Shown: positions 20,195 to 31,822, counted from the stretch's first letter. The stretch: 64,000 nucleotides of DNA from Locusta migratoria (GCA_026315105.1 CM048744.1:369099159-369163158), one strand, 5' to 3'. Translations and numbers: made by a program. Notes: generated from the sequence alone by a model not told the origin.

Positions 20195-21070
20195 TCTACG
20201 TAGATATTCTGCAATTCACATTGAAGTGCATGGCAGAGAGTTTACCGAACTACGTTTTTTATATTGCTTTACAGTTTCATTCTATAATAGCTCGCGGGAA
20301 AAACGAACAGATAAATCTTTGCTTTCGATCTGATTTCTCTTATTTTATTATGATTTTCATGTCTCTCTATGTAGGTGGGTGCTAACAAAATTGGTTCCCA
20401 TTCGGAAGAGAAAGTTGGTGAAATAAATTTTGCAAATAGATCTCGCAACAACGAGTAACGCCTTTCTTTTAATGATTTCCACCACAACTCGTGCATCATT
20501 TCCGCGACACTTTCTCCCCTATATCACGATAATACGAAACGTGCTGACCTTCTCTGAACTTTCTCTACAACTCCCATCTGTTCCACCTAATGTGGGTCTG
20601 ACAATGCGCACCGGTACTCCAAAATAGGAGGCACAAGTGTAGTGTAGGAAGCTTCTTTAGTAGAACTGTTGCATCTTCTGCCAATGAAACGTTGCCTTTG
20701 GTTCGCCTTTCCTACGATATTTTCTATGTGTCCTTCCCAATTTAAGTTTTTCCTCATTGTTATTCCTAGGTATTTTGTTCAATTGACGGTCTGTAGATTT
20801 ATCATGTGAATAAAGTTTACCACATTTCTTTTAGTGGTCATATGGATGACATTTATCATTATTAAAGATCATTTGCCAATTTTTGCACCATGCAGATATC
20901 TTATCTAAATCATTTCGAAGTTGATTTTGATCTTCTGGTGAATTTACTAACCGATAAATAATAGCATCATCCGCGAACAGTCTAAGGAAGCTATTCAGAT
21001 TGTCTTCCAAATCGTTTATAAAAATAAGGAACAGCAGGGCCCTATAACACTTCCCTGGGGAAGAACTCTC
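20195..21070 (-). mobile_element. Old CR1/Jockey-group LINE 3' fragment
   Basis: The minus strand matches 908-1912 in layout: tail near 20195 ('atctacgtagatattctgca'), then MMHELWWKSLKERRYSLLRD, ISPTFSSEWEPILLAPTYIE, and towards 21060 the ADDAIIYR region ('ataatagcatcatccgcgaa'). More substitutions and frame breaks than in the copies at 908 and 47766 show it is older. Confidence 0.85.
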
Positions 21071-21116
21071 CGTGCAGACTAGCGCGCCGCAGACCGCTCG
21101 GCCACTGCGGCCGGCA
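21071..21116 (-). mobile_element. SINE head fragment
   Basis: On the minus strand this reads GCCGGCCGCAGTGGCCGAGC then GGTCTGCGGCGCGCTAG, only the 5' head of a tRNA-derived SINE, without B box or tail. Confidence 0.75.
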
Positions 21117-21129
21117 AACCCATTTTCTT

Positions 21130-22130
21130 CTATAGTATTACTTTCCCCGTTTCAGCCATTCAGCTCCTTCTGAAGCTCTCAACCAACCCTGGTTCCTTCA
21201 GTTTCTCCAGGTCCAATTTCCTTCATTTTTTTTGCCTTTTTCTAGTCTCTTAAGTTTTTTTTTTTTACATTACATGACCAATAAATTATTGTCAGATGTA
21301 TATCTGCTCCTGGATATGTCTTACAGTTTAAAACCTGTTTTCTAAACTTATGCCCCACCATAATAAAGTCAATACGGTACCTCCTAGTGTCTCCTGGTCT
21401 CTTTCACGTATATAACGTTCTTTCATTATGACTAAACCAGGTGTTTCCGACGATTAAATTGTGCTCTACACAAAATTGTACCAGACGATCTTCTCTTTCA
21501 TTCTTTTTCTCCAGTCCATATTCACCTACATTTCCTTCTCTTTCCTTTCCTACTACCGAGTTCCACTCCCCCATCATAATTAAGTTTTCTTCTCTTTTAA
21601 AAGTCTGAATAATTACTTTTATTTTCTCATCCATTTCTTCGATCTCCTCATCTGCAGTGCTAGCTGGCATATAAATTTGTACTACCATGGTCGGTGTTGG
21701 CTTCGTGTCTTTGCTGCGATAGTGCCTTCATTATGCTGTTCATAGTAACTTATCTGCATCCCTATTTCCTTATTAGTCCGTAGCTTACAAACTACTTAAA
21801 CTAAGGTAAACTGACCTAAGCACAACACAAACACCCATGCCTGAGGGGGGACTCGAACCTCCGACGGCGAACAGCCGCATGCACCGCCGCGGCCCTGTAC
21901 CTACCTAACCAAACATCCTGTTCATCTTGCCACCGGACTTCACTAATCCCCATAACATCTAACTTTAACCTAACCACTTGAGGGATATAACATTCCACTC
22001 TCAGATCGGTTGAATGCGTGTTTTGTTTTTCTTGATGACGGCATCCTCCATAGTAATCCTCGCCCGGAGATCCGAATGGGGGGCTACTTTACCTCCGGAA
22101 TATTTACCCCTACATGACGCCATCATCCTA
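21130..22130 (-). mobile_element. RTE-type LINE, endonuclease half and leader
   Basis: From high to low coordinates on the minus strand: leader phrase 'ggtaaagtagccccccattc' near 22080, then LKLDVMGISEVRWQDEQDVW, a SINE insertion (21777-21893), VVQIYMPASTADEEIEEMDE, ENLIMMGEWNSVVGKEREGN and NLIVGNTWFSHNERTLYT, then 'RRYRIDFIMVGHKFRKQV' in another frame. These are AP-type endonuclease motifs (SEVRW, GDWN-like GEWN, TW, DFIMV) of RTE elements. The copy ends near 21130 before the RT. Confidence 0.85.
21777..21893 (-). mobile_element. SINE fragment inserted in RTE
   Basis: Plus-strand 'gtccgtagcttacaaactac' to 'gcatgcaccgccgcggccc', with B box complement GGACTCGAACCTCC. It is shorter than the full SINE and interrupts the endonuclease between SEVRWQDEQ and the PASTADEE segment. 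No clear TSD. Confidence 0.75.
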
Positions 22131-22484
22131 CTTCTAAATTATGCATGCTTTAGCTATTCTTGATACTAATTATGGAATATTTGCTTCGTCTTCTTTGGTG
22201 AAGGAATTTCGAAAAGCTGTATTGAGCAATCCTGCTTCAGCTGGTCATCATAGCGCCACCATTTCTATCGTGCAGTGAAGGTATTGATTGTGTTTTGCCG
22301 CTAGTATATTTTACAATCGACCATAATTTCGACAGGGTTTCGTTATGGTAACTATTATAACCTTCTCACATTGAAGTTCGAGCAAAATTTTTGGTTTCTG
22401 TAAAATACTGCCAGTCTTTGGGAATGTGTGTCTGTTTAAATTCGGCTTGCTTTTATATTTGCTTTTGCAAGAGTGATCTATCGT

Positions 22485-22540
<56 letters not shown>

Positions 22541-22654
22541 CACGGCGGGTCAACCCTCTGTTTTGTTAATCTATTTGCTCTAAATCTCTTAACAGTTGTC
22601 GATATTATTTCTTTGAATGTAATCCACTTTTGATGTACACTCACATTATAGAAT
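22131..22654. repeat. Unassigned stretch with about 55-nt poly(T)
   Basis: A T-run occupies about 22486-22540. ORFs on both strands across it (poly-Phe, poly-Lys) are artefacts. I find nothing else of note. Confidence 0.7.
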
Positions 22655-22825
22655 AAAGGCTTTCACTACTGGATGACATTGCTTCTGGTAAACCTTCTAG
22701 GTACTGTGGCCGTGGTCTTTGACGAAACGTCAGGAACAAAAGAGTTTCGTAGACCACTGCCATTCTAACCGGAAGGTTTACCAGATACACACAAATTGTT
22801 AGTAGTGAAAGACTGGAAATTCTCA
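22655..22825. mobile_element. Hairpin MITE, about 165 bp
   Basis: Nested inverted matches: 'ctttcactact' with 'agtagtgaaag', 'tctggtaaaccttc' with 'gaaggtttaccaga', 'tggccgtggtct' with 'agaccactgcca'. Almost the whole segment folds back. No coding sequence. Confidence 0.7.
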
Positions 22826-23565
22826 CTCTGGAAAGAGTTACTCGAATTTTTATATGGTTCGTTGAATAAATATACTTTTCATTTAATTTTGGTGAATATG
22901 AAAAGTCCGATATTCAGTATCGCTAGGACAACTCTGCGTTTCCTAATCCCTGTATCTGTTTTGATGTTCTTCATTAGCTCTGGATTATTTATTGCTATGA
23001 GGTCAAGCATGTTCTAACAACCATTTACTATTCTAGTGGGTTCATGAACTAATTGCTCGAGATAATTTTCGGAGAATGGTTCAGCACAATTTCGGACTAT
23101 GTTTTATGCTTGCCTTCGGTTTTCAACATGTATTTTTGCCAACATGTCGAGGGTAAGTTACAGTCTCTACCAATTAAAATTGTATGTATTGGGTACGTTT
23201 TTGAAATTTGATCCAAGCCTTCTCGAATCGTCAGAGTTAAGGAGCCGGTAAAAAGAACCGACGATTAATTTATCCTGGTTGTCAAGTATAACGTCTACCC
23301 ATATCAACTCACAGGAACAATCTACTTCAATGTCGCTACTGGATAAACCGCCTGTGACAGCAATAAATACGCCACCTCCTCTTTTATTCAATCTATCTTC
23401 GCCCCTTCGTGGAGTATCAGCTGAACTGATCACGGGCTTTAGCCAGCTTTCGGTACCAATGATGATTTGAGATTCAGTACTTTCTACTAGCGCTTGGAGC
23501 TCTGGTACTTTCCCTCCACAGCTAAAGCACAAAGTTTTTATTTCTTCTCCATGGTTTCCTTCATA
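22826..23565 (-). mobile_element. CR1/Jockey-group LINE endonuclease fragment
   Basis: Minus-strand ORF 23167-23532 reads SCGGKVPELQALVESTESQI, IIGTESWLKP (catalytic E), RGGGVFIAV, CSCELIWVDVILD and LIVGSFYRLLNSDDS. Further on (about 22960-23030) comes NMLDLIAINNPELMKNIKTD, matching the C-terminal part of AP-type endonucleases of CR1-like ORF2. The HGISDHN end is decayed. It may belong to the same family as the RT fragments at 908, 47766 and 62900. Confidence 0.8.
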
Positions 23566-25668
23566 GCTTGCTCAGTGTACAGATCAAATAACATTTGCAG
23601 AAGGCTACATAATAAAAGGAAATATTTAACTGTATCTGTTACTGATCGTTCCTCTTTTACTCACAAGGATGTCAAAGACGAGTAATCAATTCAGTTCGTC
23701 TTTGACAGATTGCTAATATATGAACAAAAATTAAGGACTGAAAGATACTGTGCATCACTATCCTCCATATGTTGAGAAACCGCACTGAATGATCATGACA
23801 CTAAATTGACAAAAAATTGACTGTGGAGAGAGATAATTATAAACTGAGCATCTTTGGTCGTGTGTTTTGTGCGAAAAAGTATTGAAAAGTCAAGAATAGA
23901 AACATGTACCACAAACGCTTATAGACGCAGTAAGGTAGCCATATTTCAGCGAAAAGCGGCGCTTTCCGAGTGAAGCCGATGCGTAGCCCAGACGTTCCGT
24001 AAGAACTTGCCGCCCTTGGCAATTTGTTCCAACATTTTTAACTGAACTACTACTCAGTTTCCGACGAACTTGCTATTAACGAGACATTAACGTATAAATG
24101 TTTTTTCCTAAAGTATGGTGTATGACTACGAGTACCACAAGATTATGCGAGCCATTTAGCCTAGGTAATGTACGAGGGTGGTAGCCTGGTGACAGTTCTG
24201 AAGCGAGTCGACTGTTATTTTTTCTTTTTACAGTAGACGAGACACTATACCTCTTGCTAGCACAATTTACTTGTAAAAAAAGGTCGTTTCCGGAACTTAA
24301 CCTGTGGAGAGTGCAGCACGCCATTACAATATATTACTTCGCTGCCTGCAGGTCGTTAAATCAATACTGCATAGAAGCCGCTTTCACCGGAAGCACACAA
24401 ACGTGAAACGCAACAAGTTTCCAAAGAATACAAGCTGGGCCCGACTATAACAATTCGAGAAAAGGATATATTTTCAACAACTGACATCCAATCGATGTCA
24501 AGATAATAAAAGTTTGCCGTTGGTATTCATCGTTGGTGGGACTCGTAAACGTTCAGGAAGACATTAGTTATTATTACTGCGACACCAACGTGGAGTTTAC
24601 ACGAAGCCAGTCACGAGATCCGAGAGTCATGATTAGGAATCATAAAGATTAATGAAATTGTATCTGCTGTATTTTTACATCCATATTCCTGATCTAATGT
24701 GTCAACAGTGTGTCGAAAATACAAATAACAAGCTATTTGTTGCGAAATATACATACCTAGATCCCTTTTTCAATATTTGATTTCAGATTGGTTTCGACAC
24801 ATTTTGTTGTCATCTTCAGATCTCTAGATTTTTAAAATGGCACCTCCCCATACATTATTTACAATAAGAATTTGATTCTGCTCGTCATGTATGATATCTA
24901 AAACGTCATAATTTAAAATCATATGCTTCAAGTCGCCCCTTTCAAAAACAATCACACAATACATTTTTTCCCACTTGTTCACAGTTGTATGTTGCTCTAA
25001 TAAAAGTGTGAGTTAGTGGTCTGGAAACCCACGGGCAGATAGCTGCCTATGAACTAAATCATAATGGCCAGTTCATAGTGGCGGGGACCGCAGACACCAA
25101 CACAGTTCTTTAAAATATAACTCATAAAATTGTAACTCATGAAGCGTCAAAGACACTGGAACGCTAGCACCAAATTAAAGAGAAAATTACGCCAAGTTAA
25201 GAGTGTGAAAGTGCACATTCCGTGCCTCACTTAGTTTCTTAATTATTCGACACTAAATACGTTTAATGGTTAGAACTTCGAATTTTTTTAAATTAAATAC
25301 CATACCATTAGGACAAATTTTTGTACACGAAGTGGCGATTGACAGAGCTCACTGAGATCTATCGAACTATGATTCTGGAGTAACTTTTACTAGATTTGAA
25401 ATATGGAACTCTTTTTGTTACTACATTTAGTAATTTTAGCTATATAATTTATTTAAAAAATCACAGTAACGGCGGCACTTATGTATGATAGATAGGAACT
25501 TAAAATTAGGAAACGATTCTATTGTGTATATTTATTAACAATGTTCCTAACGAAGATAACACTGTTTTTATCAAAACATTTAAATTAAAATACCTTAGGT
25601 GCTATTAATCTGATTACAGCACTGGAATGCTGATAAAATTTACGATTACACTTAAATAAAATATGTGT
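23566..25668. other. No gene recognised
   Basis: Two kilobases without a supportable gene. On the minus strand at 24795-24835 a motif CTGAAGA-T-GACA...TGTC-GAAACC resembles the hairpin core of the foldback elements and may mark an eroded one. Confidence 0.4.
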
Positions 25669-25680
25669 AAATCCTCATTT

Positions 25681-26503
25681 CACTGCCATCAGGGCGTGTG
25701 TGGAGGAGAATTTGCGTAGGTGCTACAAAGATCGTAGCATCTACATCTATTCAGACAGCCAGGCAGCCCTGAGATCACTGGCAGCTCCTGCAACAAGGTC
25801 TAAAATTGTTGCAGAATGTCACAGGGTTTTGGTGGAGCTAGGGGAAAGCAATAGAGTAAACCTATTGTGGGTCCCTGGCCACTCGGGGATCAGTGGCAAC
25901 GAACATGCCGACAGATTAGCCAGGATGGGGGCAGGGGCTCCATTTATTGGACCGGAACCTGTCCTGACAATCACCAAGGCAATGATCAAATTGGAGCTAC
26001 GTAACTGGCTCAGAAGACAGCAAGTAGAATATTGGACCAAAGTCCATCAACAAAAACATGGCAAGGTAATGATGCCAAAGCCATGTTTTAGCTCTGCATA
26101 GCTCTGCAATCCTGGGCCTGAACAGGAGAGAGATTAGACTCATGGTTGGATTGCTGACAGGCCATGGGAATTTCAAAAAACACCTACACACAATGGGAAT
26201 AACAGAAGAGGACCCTAAATGTAGGATCTGTGATGACGGTGATGAAACTGCATCACATCTAATCTTCGAATGCATTGCATTGAAGAATAAAAGGCACAGA
26301 CTATTTGGGACAACCAGACCCGAAGAAATTGTGTCTAATAAAGAACTGGTAAAGGGACTCCTTGCACTGTTCAAGGGCATTGGTTGGCTTTACTAGATAT
26401 ACAGGGAGCGATACCGCACAATAAACTTAGTTTCGGTGCGGGCAGTGGCGGGTTGGACCAAGACTGTTTTGGCTTCTCTGGAAAAATCAAATCAAATCAA
26501 CTC
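25681..26503 (+). mobile_element. 5'-truncated I/R1-group LINE with 12-bp TSD
   Basis: It encodes the RNase H C-terminal half: IYIYSDSQAALRSL, VNLLWVPGHSGISGNEHADR (catalytic H/D region) and, after a frame break near 26100, REIRLMVGLLTGH then CRICDDGDETASHLIFEC. The last is the CCHC-type C-terminal zinc-knuckle-like motif of such LINEs. The 3' UTR ends in (AAATC)n. The 12-bp TSD 'aaatcctcattt' at 25669-25680 and 26504-26515 marks the exact insertion, so the 5' truncation at 25681 happened at integration. Good preservation indicates a fairly young copy. Confidence 0.93.
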
Positions 26504-26515
26504 AAATCCTCATTT

Positions 26516-27317
26516 AGTGTTTTTATTTATTTAGATAGCTCAGCTGAGGTTATAAATAACGATAGTCGTATTGGATTGGGGGCAGGCTGCATGGAACCAT
26601 GTTGCCAGTAGGAACTGCTGTTGCTCAATGCGCTACCCGGAAATCGCGGTGTGAAGAATAAGTTGTCGGTCGTCGGACTTTCAGATCGTTGACTTCCGAC
26701 TTCAGATTTAAAATTTTTCACTTAGTTCTGATACGGCCTCATACTTGGAAAATTTATCGTTGGTTTTTGCGTACGGACGCGAGTTTACATATTTACTGTG
26801 TCAAACTTGGAAATTTAGCGTCTTATCGAGTGATTCTTAGGACTTGTGATTGTAATGGCAATCAGCAAATGCGAGCATTATTTCAAAATCATTACAGTGT
26901 CGAACTTTGAGTTGCATATTTACTTATCATCTGAATTTCGATACATGCAGCCCCTGAGCCGAGATTATGTTGGGGTAATTGTATTTCCAGTGAGCTTAGG
27001 CTAACTGCCCTGTGTTTGGTGCGTCAACGTGAGTAATAAACACAGATTAGTGTAACGGAAATCCCACTGAGTTATGCAAATTATTTACAAACCAACCTGC
27101 CTGATTTATTTAACATCTAGGACTGTTCTTTAGGTGTGAATGCTACGAGTGATTGGTTGACACTCTAATAGACAAATGTGGCCAGTCACTTGGTTAAAAA
27201 TCCAACTATTCACTTACGCCCATGTTGGTGTTCTTTTGTCGGACTTGCATAGACCTGACATGTTTTTTGTTTTGTTTTTGCACATGTTTGCTGGGGGCTC
27301 CAAGCTACATTTTTTAC
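26516..27317. other. No gene recognised
   Basis: Mixed-composition DNA with short ORFs only. Confidence 0.4.
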
Positions 27318-27640
27318 TCAGACTGTGACATGCATATGGTGGAACTTTGACGCAGTAGCGAATGTAATACGTCTGACAAGGCCTAACAATTTGTGCTCGA
27401 GAAAGGATTTATTCTTCATCAGTCCAACGTGTACATTCGCATCCTTTTCTTCAAGGTGATTAATAATGTTGGAATATAGTAATCGTTTCAATGATGTATT
27501 GCCAAACAATGTCAGAGATATAGGTCTGTAATTCTATGGACTACCATTTCCTTTCTTGAGTATTGATGTGGATTGTGCAATCTTCAGTCTTTTTGCGATG
27601 ATCTTTCATCGAGCGAGTGGTTGTACTTGGTTGTTAACTA
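27318..27640 (-). pseudogene. Non-LTR reverse transcriptase N-terminal fragment
   Basis: On the minus strand with frameshifts: KRLKIAQSTSILKKGNGSP, NYRPISLT (a hallmark motif of non-LTR RT), then TSLKRLLYSNIINHLEEKDA. This is RT block 1/2. The motif NYRPISL with a following K..E..L pattern is common to CR1/Jockey/I elements, so I do not name a clade. Confidence 0.7.
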
Positions 27641-28088
27641 TAAACTTATTACATGAGCATACTCTGAAAGGAATGTACTTGGTGTACATCATGGATTTAC
27701 AGACTTGCCTTTAATAAGTTGTTTGCGCTTTTTCATAACTCGAATAACAGGCTATCTATGTTAAAAAATAATATTCAAAAGAGACAATACTTAGCTTAGA
27801 CCGCTGATAGTCGCGCCAAAAAGACGAAAATAAACGTCGAGACAAGGTTACTGCAAACAATTTAAATATCTGTCTCTTCTTATAAATTTGATGCCCCTCC
27901 TACCACTCTGCTCTTTAGCTTACTTCTGGATCTTGTTTTATTCTCTTTGACTTCCACCCATCACCCTTCATTCCACCTCATGGCCTAGGTTATGAGTAAC
28001 CCACAAGCACTTAAGTAGTTTATAGATACCAGAAAATTCACAGGGTGTTTCATGAATTATAACATTACTCATAGATCTGACGAATTCC
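27641..28088. other. No gene recognised
   Basis: Nothing supportable between the RT fragment and the foldback element. Confidence 0.4.
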
Positions 28089-28748
28089 ATATTACAGTGT
28101 CAAGACAGTGCAGGACAGTCACTTTAGATGTCAGGTAGACGTCAAACTGAGCCAGCTGCTTACAAGTCTCTGCTTCTGGACTCGGTAATAGGCGGCACTA
28201 ACGCCCTCTTTGTTGTTTCAAACAGCTTAGACCAATTATAGTTAATAAATAAAAATATAAAAAATTGCCATATGTTAAACAAATAAGAAATTACACGAGA
28301 AAAACAGCATATCTTGTCATTTACTTACTTACTATAGATACAAAAAAAAAAAAAAAAAAGAGAAAATCCTTATAGAGCGGAATAAACTTTTCCTTATTAA
28401 GCTTTTTATTGAATAATTTAAAGCAGATTTCCCAATTGTGGTAAGTTAATAAGGAAACATTTGTTCTCCTCTATGAGGACTTTCTTTTCTTTTCTCTTTT
28501 TGCGTATCTATAGGATGTAAATGACAGGACTCGCTCTTTTTCATGTAATTTCTTATTTGTTTAACGTATTACAATTTTGTATATTCATATTTGTTAACTA
28601 TAAGAGGTCTAAGACTTTTGAGACAAATTGAGGGCACTTGCGCTGCCTATTACGAGCCCAGCTGCAGAGACTTTGTAAGCAGCTGGTCAGTTTAACGTAC
28701 AGCTGACACTCAAAATGATTATCCTGCACTGTCTTCACATTGTAATAT
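28089..28748. mobile_element. 660-bp foldback element
   Basis: The arms, about 300 bp each, match inversely: 'agacagtgcaggacagtcac' with its complement near 28715-28735, 'cagctgcttacaaagtctct'-type blocks, 'aacaaataagaaattaca' and 'ccttattaa'. A (A)18 tract lies in the left arm at about 28340-28358. The right end directly abuts the Gypsy LTR at 28749. No protein is encoded. Confidence 0.8.
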
Positions 28749-28990
28749 TGTCACGTTGAAATGGAAGCAGGCTTGACTTCGAATGCAACTGAACACAGCA
28801 GTTATACTGAAAGCAGGTTTATTATGAACTTAACATACACGCAGCACTAACTGCCTCTCGGACAGAGTGCTCTGCTATTTATACACAGACAGAATGTACC
28901 AAAAATTAGAATAACAGTTAACATAAGAAACATGTAGAATTTACAAGTGAACGAAAGAAAGATGTAGAACATTCTGGAATTGTTAATTAC
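28749..28990 (-). mobile_element. Ty3/Gypsy LTR (3' LTR on minus strand)
   Basis: On the minus strand the LTR carries TATAAATAG (plus 28875-28883) and AATAAA (plus 28818-28823), and ends 'ccatttcaacgtgaca' at 28749. The start is probably TGTTCTACATC or slightly upstream. It sits where the 3' LTR of the pol fragment at 29377-30880 should be. I did not find the 5' LTR in the window. Confidence 0.65.
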
Positions 28991-28994
28991 AAAG

Positions 28995-29103
28995 AAATAA
29001 ATTTTTGCCGGTGGGCGGGATTAAATCGGCGACCTTCAGCACCGCAGTCCATGACGCTATCCCCTGCGCCACGCCGGCAGTCGGTGTACATGGTCTCTCG
29101 CGG
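28995..29103 (-). repeat. tRNA-like repeat unit, copy 1
   Basis: The minus strand reads GCCGGCGTGGCGCAGGGGAT (A-box-like), then GACTGCGGTGCTGAAGG and GCCGATTTAATCCCGCCCAC, ending CCGGCA. The acceptor-like ends pair, but the anticodon stem does not, so this is a tRNA-derived repeat and not a tRNA gene. It is followed by 'ctctcgcggc', which also ends copy 2. Confidence 0.6.
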
Positions 29104-30890
29104 CATTGCTCCCTCTCCTGGAGAAACAGCGACTCGCTGTTATGATCCCTGTGGAGACAGCTGCAATGTCCTGGATCTTGACCTTGCCATGGGTCCTCTG
29201 TACAACAATTCAAGAGAATCCTTCGCTTCTCCTCGATTATCGACGACAGACGTTCCTGTCGTGGCTTCATCAGTAACATTACCGTCCTTAGAGTCCTTTA
29301 TCAAGAAGCCATTGTCGCCTACCTACTCTTCAGGATCGTAGTAAGGCTTCATGTGCAGGACGTGAACAATGTCTCTTTATTTTTGTCGTTTCGACGACGG
29401 CTCATAATCCTCATCTTCGTACGTGACGTTTGACAGGTGGAGTATGACACGATACGGACCAAAGTATCGCTTCAATAACTTTTCTGACAGTCCAACCTTC
29501 CGTACAGGGGTAAAAATCCATACCAGATCTCCTGGGCTGTACACAACAGGCCGGTGCTTGTCGTTATACCGCTGAACGGTTGTTCTCCTGGGCGTCCAGT
29601 GTCCGTATGCGAGCCAGCTGTCTTGCTTCTTCGACCCTGGTGATGAGCTGTTTAACATAGTCATCCTGAGTGTCGTCCGGTTGGAACGCGAACAGCGTAT
29701 CCATTGTCGTCTCAGCTTCACGGCCATGGAGCAGGAAAAACGGCATGAAACCTGTGGTATCTTGTCTTGCGGTATTGTAAGCAAATGTCACGACTGGCAG
29801 AATTGTATCCCAATCCTTCTGCTCAACATCGACAGCATATTGGCTAACGTCTTGTTAAAACGTTCCAGAAGACCATTTGTCTGAGGATGGTATGCAGTTG
29901 TCATTCACATAGTGCTTGACAGATCGATAGAGACCTTTCCAGTAATACCTGCGTCTGATTCTGTCTAGGGTCTTCGCGAATCCCAGATGAACGGGTATTG
30001 GAGCATCGTGGAAATATTTGAGAATGGCTGGCTGGAGTTGAGCTGGAACGACCAGTAGCCATTTGGGGCCCAGTGGATCGTAGTTGTTTTTGTACAATGT
30101 TCCGTTTATAAGTTGGAACTGTCCATTGGTCGGTTCTCCTTTCTCCAAGGCCTCTATCGTTTTTAACAGTGCTGGATCTTCCCTCTGTTCAGCTGTAATG
30201 TCATCTAATTCAGGTAGGGCTGAAATTTCATTCATGCTGTTGTGTTCCACTAATGGATTCCTCGAAAGGCAGTCGGCATCCTTGTGTTTGCGCCCGTTCT
30301 TGAATACCACTGTGACATCGTACTCTTGGAGTCTTAGTGCCCATCTTGCTAAGCGACCTGATGGATCCTTCAAGCTAGTCAGCCAACACAAAAAATGGTT
30401 TGCCGAATAAATACGGTCGGAACTCGTTGATACCCAGATAACTGCGAGCATTCTTTCTCAGTTGTAGAGTAGTTTATCTCGGACTTTAAGAGTACTCTTG
30501 ATGCATAGTCTATCACTTTTTCAGCACCTTCCTGATCTTGTACAAGCACTGCACCAATCCCATAACCACTGGCGCCTGTGTGAAGTTCAGTGTCCGCATT
30601 CTTGTCGTACAAAGAACTGGTGCGGAGGTCGTCTACTTAAGATGTCGAAGCAAGTTGTCCATCATGCGTTGGAATGTGGCCGGAGCATTACATAATCCAA
30701 ATGAAATTACTTTGAATTCTTAGGGGCCGTCAGGTGTAATAACAGCCGTCTTCTCCCTGTCAGCTTCGTCAACCTCGATTTGCCAGTAACCTGTCTGCAT
30801 GTCCATAGTTGAGAAGTATGTAGCTCCTTTCAAGCAGTCTAAGGTGTCGTCAATGCGTGGCAGTGCCTCGACATCTTTGCAGAAAATGTG
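29104..30890 (-). pseudogene. Ty3/Gypsy pol: RT end, RNase H, integrase, broken
   Basis: Order on the minus strand from 30890 downward: RT thumb-side ATYFSTMDMQTGYWQIEVDE and FKVISFGLCNAPATFQRMMD; RNase H with ELHTGASGYGIGAVLVQDQE (first acid D changed to T, as in THTDAS... to LHTGAS) and YSTTEKE; GRKHKDADCLSRNP; integrase zinc finger H...H...; HLGFAKTLDRIRRRYYWKGL; and an integrase tail FAYNTARQDTTGFMPFFLLH, GDLVWIFTPVRKVGLSEKLL and YFGPYRVI. The YTDD part and the core DDE of integrase (between about 29855 and 29790) are largely deleted. Frame breaks occur near 30400 and 29800. Replication-incompetent remnant. Confidence 0.88.
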
Positions 30891-30982
30891 CAAGGAAATT
30901 TCATTCGTCGATCAGACATCTTCCTATTCGTCAAGCCAATTCACTGTCTCGAATTGCTGCTCTACCATCTGAGCTACGCCCC

Positions 30983-31107
30983 CCGCCGCGAGACACCACG
31001 TACATTTTTGCCGGTGGACGGATTTGAACCGGTGACCTCCAGCATCGCAGTCGGTGACACTATCCCCTGCGCCACGCCGGCAGTCGATTTACGTGGTGTC
31101 TCGCGGC
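30983..31107 (-). repeat. tRNA-like unit copy 2, bounded by 18-bp inverted repeats
   Basis: 'gccgcgagacaccacgta' at 30983 and its complement 'tacgtggtgtctcgcggc' at 31090-31107 flank a tRNA-like segment. On the minus strand this reads GCCGGCGTGGCGCAGGGGAT, then GGTTCAAATCC (B box) to CCACCGGCA. The D-arm pairs (GCGC/GTGT), but anticodon and T stems have mismatches. Just before it, 'gctctaccatctgagctacg' is the complement of another tRNA-like 5' half (GTAGCTCAGATGGTAGAGC). Confidence 0.6.
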
Positions 31108-31459
31108 AATATGGAATACGTAAGATCTATGACTAATGATATAATTCATGTAACATCCACTGTGAATTTTGTGGTATCTATAAACTACTTGTAGCGTTCG
31201 TGTTCATTGGAAATGTACTGACTTTGATATAGATTTGATTTTGAATATTTCTTTAAATTTGATTTAACATCAGCAGTGAACATGGTTACTCAGTAACTGA
31301 AATCGAGTTTCGACAGTAAAAGAAAACGATTTTACCGCCGATGCTGCTTCAATTGATGGTTATAACAATTTCCTTTGGCGTTTAGTGAAGGAATGTAAAT
31401 GTCATCAGTAACATAGCCATAACTATCACACAGTCTTGCGACTGGTATAAAATAAAGAT
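31108..31459. other. No gene recognised
   Basis: AT-rich, nothing supportable. Confidence 0.4.
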
Positions 31460-31822
31460 ATGTGATCCGCAACAGTTATTGATTTTAAACTTTTTTATTT
31501 GTATGTACCACCCGAGTTTCGAGACCTATATCTCATCATCAGGCGCATTTATTGAGTCCGTAAAACTGTTACATGTAGGAACAGATTAAAGTAGTCATCG
31601 ATGCGGTGCTTGGGCGGTTAGACCCTGCCTACCGAGTGGCTACGTCGCACCCAAGTTGCTTAAAGTGCCTCCCGGCTTCTTGCAGGCACCACGGACTCAC
31701 TATTTTAATCTGTTCCTACGTGTAACAGTTTAACGGTGTCACTGAATGCACCTTATGATGAGACATATGTCTCTATACATACAAGTAAAAATGTTCAACG
31801 TTAACAACTGTTGCGGATCCAG
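31460..31822. mobile_element. Foldback element, about 360 bp
   Basis: The arms begin 'tgatccgcaacagtt' and end 'aactgttgcggatcc'. Blocks 'actgttacatgtaggaacag' and its complement, plus 'catcatcaggcgcattta' and its complement, continue the match over about 130 bp. On the minus strand the left arm carries CTGATGA-T-GAGA...TCTC-GAAAC (31515-31542), the same hairpin layout as the other foldbacks. Confidence 0.8.

Noticed and set aside
22311..22633. Poly-Lys and poly-Phe ORFs
   Set aside because: Translation of the 55-nt T-run; same for the poly-Lys ORF at 33674-33859.
24795..24835. Further hammerhead candidate
   Set aside because: Core words are present but no stem III G and no pairable stem I; counted only as an eroded motif.
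31010..31082. tRNA gene candidate on the minus strand
   Set aside because: D-arm pairs but anticodon and T stems have mismatches; a second copy at 28998 is equally degraded, so a tRNA-derived repeat.
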